Source: Liolophura sinensis (taxonomy: Eukaryota > Mollusca > Polyplacophora > Chitonida > Chitonidae). Taken from it: a DNA stretch of 64,000 nucleotides. Shown here piece after piece: positions 12,401-24,400 of this stretch. Both the position numbers and the translations under genes were made by a program. The notes beneath the pieces were generated by a model. That model was not told the origin of the DNA. It did no database searches and worked only from the letters and a program-made list of their open reading frames with translations. Every line of letters starts with the position of its first letter. The stretch's first letter is position 1. The stretch lies in NCBI RefSeq assembly GCF_032854445.1, contig NC_088301.1, forward strand, positions 29,930,402 through 29,994,401, read 5' to 3'.

Positions 12401-15400
12401 AAAGCATTTTGCTCCATTTGAAAATTTTTTTATAAAGTATGTCAAACTATTTTCCTACTGTTTAAAATCAAATCATTTTATATCTCAAGAATGCGAATTC
12501 ACTAATCTGAAGGTTGTATGTGGATGAAGTCAATCATTGGTCAATCAGTGCTGCACGTGCAGCTGCTAATCTTTCAGCCAGGATGTTTTACCAGATAGAG
12601 TTTGTCAGGTACATGTCATCCAATCTGTGTCAGATATCCACTATTTGTGAGGTAAGCAGAGTTGGTTAGGTACATGTCATCCAATCTGTGTCAGGTATCC
12701 ACTGTTTGAGAGGTAAGCAGAGTTTGTCAGGTACATGTCATCCAGTCTGTGTCAGGTATCCACTGTTTGTGAGGTAAGCAGAGTTTGTCAGGTACATGTC
12801 ATCCAGTCTGTGTCAGATATCCATTGTTTGTGAAGTAGGCAGAGTTGGTTAGGTACATGTCATCCAATCTGTGTCAGGTATCCACTGTTTGTGAAGTAGG
12901 CAGAGTTGGTTAGGTACATGTCATCCAATCTCTGTCAGGTGTCAGGTCTTTGTCAATTATCTGCCAAGTTTTTTGGCTGATACAATATAATAAATAATGA
13001 AATAAGTCCAACATCTTCAGCGTTAATGTATGTGCACCGATGTTGTAAAGGTCATTAAACAATATCAGATTCTGAGTATGTGAAGTGAAGACCAGGAAGA
13101 TAGTAAAATACACAGTAAATACTCATTAGATTAGATAAGATATAAATGTTTTTATATAAATATTCTTATTGTGTAGCATCAAGACACTGTTAAATATTAT
13201 CTTCATAGCTGTACCATCACCTTATCTGGATTTTTCTTTCACAACAGATCTTATCTATATGCCCAGTTTACAGGAAAAGGCGGGGATAGTTGCCTATATC
13301 TGAGGTTACAGTGTTTCATATAGCACCTGCTGAGTGATAGATATATTAAATCTTGTTCTGCAGCTTCATAGCGGTTAAGTTCATGAACCCTGGTTTCCTT
13401 GATGTCTTGATAAACTATTACATAATTAAATGTAGATGTAAGAAAAACAAGGATGGAGATTAAGCCTGCAGAAAAGGCAGCAGACTTTTACTGTAGGACC
13501 TAAGGGCTTATTTGTTCTGTCATCCTAGTGACTTGGCAAGCCAAGATGGCCGCCCTCAAGATCAGATCAGCTGCACAGCCAGCTGTATACACTTGCTTTT
13601 ACTTATGTGTACATTTGATTATTGAAAAAAAGTACATGTAAACATTCAAAAGCTTTAATCCATCATCTTTTCACTAGGCTTGGAGTTCCAATTGTTTTGG
13701 CTTCTTCTTTAAAGTGAGGCATTAAGGCAGATAATTGATGTACATTCTCATTGTGATATCATTGAATTTGTTTTCATCTGTGATATTAAACTGGTTTACT
13801 GTACAGAAGAAATGTTAAGTGATATGTGTACGTGTTTGTTTGTGTATGTCATATGTATGTTCAAACGGTACACTAGGGATGTGGGGAGAGAACTGCCAGT
13901 CTATCTGCAGTCTGCAATGTTTACTGTTTGTTTATGTATGTCATATGTATGTTCAGACTGTACATTAGGGATGTGGGGAGAGAACTGCCAGTCTAACTGC
14001 AGTGTGTACTGTTTGTTTATGTATGTCATATGTATGTTCAGACTGTACACTAGGGACATGGGGAGAGAACTGCCAGTCTAACTGCAGTGTGTACTGTTTG
14101 TTTATGTATGTCATATGTATGTTCAGACTGTACACTAGGGACGTGGGGAGAGAACTGCCAGTCTAACTGCAGTGTGTACTGTTTGTTTATGTATGTCATA
14201 TGTATGTTCAGACTGTAGACTAGGGACATGGGGAGAGAACTGCCAGTCTAACTGCAGTGTGCACTGTTTGTTTATGTATGTCATATGTATGTTCAGACTG
14301 TACACTAGGGACATGGGGAGAGAACTGCCAGTCTAACTGCAGTGTGTACTGTTTGTTAATGTATGTCATATGTATGTTCAGACTGTAGACTAGGGACGTG
14401 GGGAGAGAACTGCCAGTCTAACTGCAGTGTGTACTGTTTGTTTATGTATGTCATATGTATGTTCAGACTGTACACTAGGGACATGGGGAGAGAACTGCCA
14501 GTCTAACTGCAGTGTGTACTGTTTGTTTATGTATGTCATATGTATGTTCAGACTGTAGACTAGGGACATGGGGAGAGAACTGCCAGTCTACCTGCAGTGT
14601 GCACTGTTTGTTTATGTATGTCATATGTATATTCAGACTGTACACTAGGGACATGGGGAGAGAACTGCCAGTCTAACTGCAGTGTGTACTGTTTGTTTAT
14701 GTATGTCGTATGTATGTTCAGACTGTACACAAGGGACATGGGGAGAGAACTGCCAGTCTACCTGCAGTGTGTACTGTTTGTTTATGTATGTCGTATGTAT
14801 GTTCAGACTGTACACTAGGGACATGGGGAGAGAACTGCCAGTCTACCTGCAGTGTATACTGTTTGCAAGGACCGTCATCATGTAACATCGTCAATGGTAC
14901 CTGTTTGGGAGGTTGTAAGGATGGCTACACAGGGGACCGATGTGAACCAGGTATGACAGTTTCACACCACATTATATCTCCAAAACTTTTCCAAATTTGA
15001 TATGAGAGACATGTGATATGTATTTTAAGTGCTTTTATTTTTGTTCTTTTAAATATTACATGTAATTGCCTTGGTTGGGTGGGCCAATTTCTGGTCTATT
15101 GAGCATACAAAAAAAAGCTCTCAGAATATGCTTGAATAAACATCATGCAAACACAAAGGTACAAAATATTACAGCACTGAATGTTATTCACTCAGTGGAC
15201 CTTAAGTTACAAGTTTGGCTTTTTGACACACTGTTTTGCTTTTATTTTGTGATGCTGTGAGACATTAATGTAATGAAATTCTTCAGACTGCTGACCTGTT
15301 CCTTTTCTATGTGGTTTCAGCCAAAGTGATTGGTCCACCAGAATCACAAGTTGGCCTGATTGCTGGAGTGGTCGTTGCTGTGCTGGTCATCATTGTTCTT

Positions 15401-18400
15401 GTTGTTGTACTGTTCATTTTCCTCAGGTAAGTATTCATAGCTGTACTTCTCTTTGACGTTTTGCCTGGCAATCTACTCAATGGGAAATTCATAAAACTAC
15501 CTTCCCACCTGTATCAAGAATTTCTTGTTTTCTTTATTGCCTCACAATAATCGGTGTACGTGTGATCATAAAACATTCATGAAGTACACACGCACTGAAT
15601 GTCACAGAGGAAAATGTTGCATTCTACTGTCATGTGGACCTCCTGTGTAGCTCATCCACGAGTCTCCCACTAACAAATTTTCAAGACAACAAGTCTTCTA
15701 GTTGGTTGGAGCAGAACATTAGGGGAAAATGCCATATGGGCGATAGGAAAGTGACTGATAAGAACGGTATATCATATGGGCAAAATTTTGGAGTGATGAG
15801 AAAAATGGTGATCAGAATGGTTAGAAAATATTTACTTTGCTTAAAAATCTGCTCAAAAGGTCTGGTTGCATTTGTATTGGGATTGGGATGTGATGGTTAC
15901 AGCAGACAAAATAGATCTGCCTACTAGTTTTTGTACAATTATTACTGCTCTAACAGAGAGGACTAGATCACTCCAGGCCATCACGAAGTGTTTTCCAGAC
16001 TTTTTTCTATAACTGAATTGAAACTTGGTAAAACCATGCTTTCACCTATCAGTTGAATTGTAGCTATTGTGGACTGACCATTTCCCAGACATGCTTTCAA
16101 AATGGTTTGTGCACGATATTGATAAGTGTCTGGAACTATAGATATGTGGCTTCAGCATGAGAAGGTACATGTACAGGTTATGATCAAGTGTCCCACAGAT
16201 TTGTGTATGTTCAGTGAAATTACAACGCTTTTGCCCTTTTATGGACTTAACAATTTTATTGGAACTTTTCTTAAAAAAATTGTTTGCTATTCTGAATTGA
16301 AACTTGGTACATGACTTAACTTCAACATGCTAGAGATCAGCTTTGAGCTTTTGACCAAATTATGACCATTTTTAATCTGACAGCTCAAACAGTAAGAGAC
16401 ATGTTTGGCCAAAGCAATACTTTTAGAATGCGCTTTCCTTCAAAAAGGTTACAAGATGTCAATGGGTCTGTGAAGTAAATACTTGCAGCTAATAAGTAAA
16501 TCTGTAATACCCAAGAAATTTATCACTGTAAATGAAATCGTACATTCGTCATTTGACCACTTAGGTGGTCCAATAGTTAGAAAATCCACCTCAAAGTTAC
16601 ACCAAAGAGTTTAAAAATGGTTCTTGTTGTCTGTCTTGGCACTAAGTGCTCAGTGCTAATTTGTTGAAAATGAGCAAATCAATATTTTTGTAAAGTTAAA
16701 ATGCGTCCATGCAGTGTGTCTTTAAGTATGAACTCAGTTTAACAACATTGTTGTCAGACGGAGGAAAAAGAAACCCAGCAATTCTGCTAGGAGTGGTGAT
16801 GAAATGCTAGCCATCGCCACTACCCAGCTGCAGCGCAACTCTCTGAATGATGTCAACACAAAACCGGTGCCAGGTATGTATTTTCTTTTGAGTAGGGCAA
16901 TGACGGGAACGAAAATCAAGTTTACTTGTTTTGATTCGAAAAAATGACATCTTGCATATATGCAACAAGAGTGACATTCCAGTACTTACACAGCTGGGGT
17001 GAATTTACTTTAGCTAAACCTCTGGTCACTGCTATTTACCACAACCTTTGATCATGGTTAATCACAGCCTACTTAATAACCAGAAATTGCTTGCAGCCAC
17101 ACCAAAACTGAACCATAGCCTCTTTCAGGACTGCCATTTATTCGCAGTAGACATGTAATTTTGCATGAAATCAAAGGCCCACAGTGACAAAAATGCCCAT
17201 ATGATTCAAGAACATCATTTGCGATGTACGATAAAGTAAGACTGAATAAGATTAGTTTATCTGTCCACCTGCCTCGCAGTTGCGGGCACTCCCCCAACAT
17301 TTTATTGTGCGATTGCTCCAAGAGTTACAACAGTTACTCATGATTTCTTGCTCTCCAGTTGTGGATAGTGTAGGGGTGACAGGGCCTACTGAGTGCTGGA
17401 CTACTGCCATATGGAGCTTATACCATGACCCACAAAAAAAATCTGTCACCCATCATACTGGTGCTGTGACCAGAATAGCTAGGTTCAAAGAAACATGGAG
17501 CTCTTGGCCTTTGAATTTGGGGTAGTTTTGGGTAAGGGAAGGATTTAAGGTGGGAGGAATGTGACGAGTGCAGCTTTCCATTGCTTTTACTATCCATAGC
17601 TAGGGGGAATGTCACTTCAGCTCAGCTTTATTTCATTGTGGAAATATTAAGCATAGCTTATTTTGTTTCCTATACATGTGGGCCTACATCCATACTTAAA
17701 AGTCAGTAGAGTGATCAATGGACATTGCCTGTGGAGATCCAAGTACAAATACTGGTGTGACCCACAATATGTACATCAGCACATATACATGTAGGTCATC
17801 CAAGTACAAATACTGGTGTGACCCACAATATGTACATCAGCACATATACATGTAGGTCATCCAAGTACAAATACTGGTGTGACCCACAATATGTACATCA
17901 GCACATATACATGTAGGTCATCACCACACGTCTAATGGCATTTTTAGGTGGCAGGCTATGTCAGGTTTTGCACTCATGTAGAGCACAATAACACAAGGGA
18001 GATGTTCCATCGCCGATTCACTGTGTGCTACTAATGTACATACTGTACCAGCTAAGTTCATGACTTAGTGTTTTGTGGATTAGAGTCAATGTTAAACAAA
18101 ATGTCAGGTGTAGTACATGAAAAAGTACTGCATCAGGTTTGGAACTTAGGTTTTGCACACATGTAGAGTACAATAGCACGATGTTCCATCGTTGATTCAC
18201 TGTGTGCATCTAATTACAGTAAAATACCAAATTCATGACTTCAGTACTTTATATGTTAAGCTGAAGTTTTACATTCATGTGCCTTGCTACCAGATGTAAG
18301 TTGCCTTTTGATTTGGAACACAATCAGCTAGAGGTTTTATTTATGTGATGGTAACAATTTGGTCATAGCAGTATTATTAAGGTATGTAATGGTCTCATCA

Positions 18401-21400
18401 TTGAGCTGAATGTTTGAACATGAAATCTGCTTTAAATGTCTGCTCCAGTTTTTTCTATTTTCTTTCTAAAATTAAGTTTATCCCCACAAAAGCCGACGGA
18501 GTAGAAATGATGACCTATGCTGTGTTTCCTTTGTCAGCAAAGAAGCCAGTTCCTGCTGCTGTATCTACCTCTGCTAAAGGGACCACCTCTGCTACAGCGC
18601 CCACCTCTGCTACAGCGCCCACCTCTTCTAAAGCACCCACCTCTGCTACAGTAACCACCTCTCCTACCAGTGACAGCACACCCTCCGAGTACTATAACGT
18701 TGTAGATTTCACCACTGATGGCCCAGCGGTGCTAGTTGATGACCTGTGGGAATATGTCTGTAAGAAGAAAGCTGACGAAGGATTTAAGGCAGAGTTTGAT
18801 GTGAGTAGGAAGATTCTTCTCCTCCAACTCTAATAATTGAATTGTTCATTACTTTCCTACCAGTAATAAATGCAAGTTGATATAACACTTTCATAATCTG
18901 AAACACGAAAACATTTGATTTTTGGGGTATTTTCACTGCTGCATACGCATACACTTATGCTTTAACCTTGGACAAGTGTTCAAACCTGCAAATTGTTTTC
19001 TTTTCATTCAGATATGGTTTTCTAAAAATATAAAGATATCTTATGAATTCTGATCTCTTTTTACATTGTGATGTCAGTACCTTCTGCAAATATTTGTACA
19101 ACTCCATTGTAACTTTATATGGTGCTAGCAGTTCTGTCATCTTTCATGAAACTCGTCTCAGTTTGTCCATTTTTTAACAGTTCTTTTTTCTTCTGCCTCT
19201 ATTCGTTCTCAACAATAATAATGATGTCATAACTAATAATTCTTAACAGTACCTGGTTGTATGCATTAGGACCAATACATTATAGGACTAACACATTATA
19301 GGACTAACACATTATAGGACTAACACATTATAGGACTAACACATTATAGGACTAACACATTCTATGTGGATTCTTGGCCATTTAGTTCTCAGATATACTG
19401 AGAAAAAGTAATCAGTTTATTAAAATGCCTCACAAAGTATAGAGGCATTGGGATGTTTTAATTGAATATTAATAGAAAATATATCTCCATGGGAATTTTT
19501 GTGGAATGTTATTTGATGAAAACAGTTGTCAACCTAATTTTTTTTGTTCACAGAAACTGCTGTCGGGACTACAAGCCAATCATGAAGTATCCAAAATACC
19601 AGAAAATAAACCCAAGAGCCGATATGTCAACATCGTAGCCTGTAAGTACAGACACCCTAGATACAATATTTATTTATTTGATTGGTGTTTTATGCCGTAC
19701 CCAAGAATATTTCACTTATACAACGGCGGCCAGCATTATGGTGGGAGGAAACCGGGCACAGCCCGGGGGAAACCCACAACCATCTGCAGGTTGCTGGCAG
19801 ACCTTCCCACTTACTGGAGAGGAAGCCAGCATGAGCTGGACTTGAACTCACAGCGACCACATTGGTGAGAGACTCCTGGGTCATTACGCTGTGCTAGCGT
19901 GCTAACCAACTGAGCCATGGAGGCCCGTCCCTAGGTACAATAACTCCAATGTATAAGTGAAAAGAGGCCTGTGTGGTAGAAGTGGTTAGCATGCCAGTGC
20001 GGCCCAGTGACCCAGGAGACTCTCACCAATGCGGTTGCTGTTAGTTTAATTCCAGTTCATGCTGGCTTAATTCCCCTCTGACCGTATGTGGGAAAGTCTG
20101 CCAGCAATCTACAGGTGGTTGTGGGTGTCCTACAGGCTTTGCCCGGTTTCCTGCCACTGTAGTGTTGGCCACTGTTGTATAAGTATTCAAGTATTCTTGA
20201 AAATGACATAAAACACAAATCAAATAAATAAATAAATATAAATGAAAACTTTTTCAGTATGGCACTAAACAACAGCCAAACTATGGAACATTTGTTTTGT
20301 TTGTGTTGTACAGATGACCATTCTCGAGTTGTGCTCAGTATACTAGATAATGATCCCAATACCACATACATCAATGCCTGTTACATCCACGTGAGTATCA
20401 GCCCTGCTCTAGTCTTAAACCTTCTTCCAAGCTGAAACTTATGCCAATCCTGTATATGTTAATATGTCCAAACCTGAACTTAAATGTATTTCCATACTTA
20501 TAAAGACTTATGTCAGTCTTCAGTCTTTATGTCACAGCTCAAACGTACATGTATGCCTATGCTCAGTGTTCATACGGTGCATGTTCAAATACAATGTAAG
20601 ATGTGTGTGTCTCGCTCAACTAACTTTAATATGTAATAAGGAGTAGGATATACTGTCAGTTACACGGTTACTCAGGGATAGGATATGGAAATATATGGTG
20701 TCAGTAATTTTCATATGATATGAAGGTTACTGACACCACATGTTTTTGGTATCCTGGCTATCACTGAGTAACAATGAATCCATCAATTCAGTGCACAAGA
20801 CCCATGTGAATCGCTTCAGCAATGTGACCATTGCATTCACAACTAAACAAAGGGAGATAACCTACTCAGCAGATACCTTTGACGTAGTATATATCTGTAT
20901 ATCTTGAGAATATATCTGCACCCCACGTGATCATTGTGATGTGGGATAATTACATAGCTAGGTATTATCGATTTGTGCATAGTAATATCTACGTTCTAAT
21001 CATTTCTTTGTGATATTTTATCTTGATGCTTTCAGGGATATAAACAAGAAAACAAGTACATCGCCTCTCAAGGTATGTCTCTCTTTATTTTATTTTCATA
21101 ATGCAATGAATCATTGAATACACTGTGATTGTGTTTGAAAATTATTGAATACTTCCCTGCTTTTTTCCGTTCAGTTAAAACTTTGATTTAATTAGCTTGC
21201 CACAAGATTGTGTTCATTTATTTTATTGTGGATTTGTAAGATTTGTCATACTTTTTATGTTTGGCTCATAATTTGTGAAAGAAACCTTGGTAAATATTAG
21301 ATTAATCATGTTGGTGCAGGTCATTTTAGCACCAGCGGCTTACTACACCAATAATTTAGTTTAACAACAACTTTATACTGCACCAGCTACTTATTAGTAG

Positions 21401-24400
21401 GGAGTTACTCAGGCAACTTACTAGTAGGGAGTTACTCAGGCAACTTACTAGGAGGGAGATACTGAAACAGACAAATATACATGTACATGTAAAAACACAC
21501 AGACTTTATGCTTTTCCTAGCTTATTTCCATTGAATGATGTAGACTTTGAACTTTCATTGCAGTTGTGGACTGTGCAGATGTCCATGTCCCGACACAATA
21601 TCAAATAAAAACTTGTAAAGAAAAAAATGTCTCTGAAATCAAATATTCTTGATATTGCTTCTCCAGGGTTGCAAAGGTAAGGGAAAAATAATTTTACCAA
21701 ACTGAAACTATGTTTGCAAAATGGAACAGTGGCTGTCAATAGCACTAGCACATGCAGTTACTACAGTGTACACCAGTAAGCAACTAGCAACTCAGCACAC
21801 CAGCAACTTACTATTCCAGCAACTTACTACTCGAGCAACTGACTACACCAGCAGCTTATTATACCAGCAACTTACTACACCAGAAACTTATTATACCAGC
21901 AACTTAGTACACCAGGAACTTATTAGTAACTCACTACACCAACAACTTGCCAGTAACTCACTACCACAGCAACTTACCAGTAACTCACTACACCAGCAAC
22001 TTACCAGCAACTTATTACACCAACAACTTGCCAGTAACTCACTATACCAACAGTATACCATACCAGCACCTTGCTGCATTGTTGTATTTTCAGGACCAAC
22101 TCCGATCATAATAAACGACTTCATGAGAATGATTTGGGAACAGGATTGTGGAAAGATAGTCATGCTGACCAACCTGATGGAGGATATGAAGGTACAGTGC
22201 CATTTAATATAGGATATGAAGGTACAGTGCCATGTAGTATAGGATATGATGTTACAGTTGCATTTAATGTAGGATATGAAAGTATGATTAGATATGATTA
22301 TAGGATACAAAGGTATGTGGTCATTATAGGATATGTAGATATGTAGACAAGGGTGACAGTCCTACAGAAGGGAGACAACTCAGGGAGACAGCACAGTTAA
22401 GCACGTTCTGACGAAAATAATATTAACAAAAAAGACGTCTACTCATGGCACTTTTTAGAACAAGGTTGCAATTGAAAAGTTTTTATAGACCAATTGCCTA
22501 ACTTTGATCACATATATTCATAAGGTATTCATACCATTGTAAAATCAGTGGACCCTAAGGACATTTTTGTTATCACAAATTAATGTAGCAATCAAAATAA
22601 CATTTAGCAAAGAACTTCTGCACCATACAACATAATCACAAAATCTGCACAATATGTCTGAGTTTCTAATTCAAAATAAACTTTGTAAAAATTAACAGTA
22701 AGTAAACAAAAGAACATAATTACGCACAAATAACAAATACCAATTTGGTGACTCATTTGCCACACCTGGCCACAGGATAATCTGCAAAACATCATGTACA
22801 ACGATCACACCCTCAAGCAAAAAAAACGTCATGATCACAAAGTAATTATCCCACCTTCACAATGCAATAGCCCACAATCTCATTCTAATATCCAACAATC
22901 ACGTGTGTTTACTCAACTGCAGTTAACTCCCTTTGTGTGCCTCTGATGTCCACTTGTTAGTAATGTTAACAACTGGATGATGGCTAGCTTCGCTATCAGT
23001 GTACAAATTTTGTGACTTAGTGTACTAGTTGAGCAAGTACCCTGTTTTTACGGTATAATGAAACATAGAGAGCATGTAGGGGATGAGCTATCAGGAATTG
23101 TCAGCTCTCAACAAGTGATATTCCTATCGTGCTAACAATTCCTGATATCCCATTTTTCAGCCTGCATATGTATAATATTCAAGGAGAGTAATGTAGGCTA
23201 TGATATGCTTGATATCATTTAACTCTATGAGGAAATGTGACCAGAGTTGTTGTCTTTGACTGTTTAGGCTTTTGTTGAGGCTCACTGTTAATTAACCTAA
23301 TCTAATTGCTCAATTTCGATCAAACTATGTGTACCATCATTACATGACCACCAAGTCATGGACATTTTAAATGTCAGCAGTTCCGACGCACATCATTTTT
23401 CCTTCCTGATAAATTCCAGTAGTATCATTTAAGGGAATTTTATTCTGATCTATCATTAAAATTAATCAATATCATCAAACATGGAAGGGGATTTGCAGAT
23501 TCTGTAAATTTGATTGCTATACATTACTCTAAATTCACTTCAGTGAAGTTGTTAAGATTTTTTTTCTGATCTACTGACCTAATTATTGTCATTAAATGAC
23601 ATCATTAAGACTATACAAATTCACATCTGATTCATTTAGCTAATTTAAAGTCGTTTATAGGGAGTGAGATTGATCACATACCTCAAATCTTAAGATCTGC
23701 AAGTGTGTAAAGTGTCATGCCATGCATGCAGCACTTTTAGTGACAAATATCCGGAGCATCCCTTGGGGGAAGGGATTTGTATTGTTTACTGAATAAATAG
23801 GGGACAGTTTACTTGGTTAGTCATATGTTGGATTGGTAATTAAACACTGTGTTGAAGAATTTGTAAGCCTGTATCATGACGGAGGAGGCCCACCTGTCAT
23901 ATAGCTGCTGTGAAACCAACAGTACTTATCGTTGGGTTTGAATCTGGGACCACATGTTGTCAAAGGCTAGTACAATTTTGTAGTTGCAGTTTAACTAGAG
24001 TATTATGACAGGTACAGTAAGGATGCGTTTGTATATAGTTTTGGGTTATTTGGCATTCCCAGAATATTTAACTTTTACTGGCAGAGGAAAGTACGCACAG
24101 CTATTAGGGGAAGCCACAAAACCCATCGGATTCTTGACCAACCACCTGGCTTGTTTGGTTTGAACGAGTAGTAGGAAGTTGTTAGTAGGAAGTTACCACA
24201 CCTGGCTTGTCAGTTATATGAATTGTAAAACCAATAGATATATGAAATACAGGTATATAATACAGATGTAGTGTAGCCATGTAGAGTACATGTAGTGGAA
24301 ACCACATGGCTAGTATGAAAACCATTCATACTTTTTGGACAAGCTGGGTTCCTCTGGTCATACCTGGAAAGGTCTCCCAGCAAACTGCAGATGGTCGTGG

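Noticed and set aside
13540-13560. AAGATGGCCGCC, a YY1-like element, as a promoter
   Set aside because: A single match in a large intron without other promoter features.
15634-15927. 97-codon plus-strand frame in the intron after the TM exon
   Set aside because: No splice borders, no motif, biased composition. The TM exon joins the juxtamembrane exon in phase without it.
21721-22310. 163-codon plus-strand and 139-codon minus-strand frames before the D1 exon
   Set aside because: The plus-strand frame is low-complexity QQLTSNSLH-type repeat reading into the genuine exon. The minus-strand frame is its shadow.
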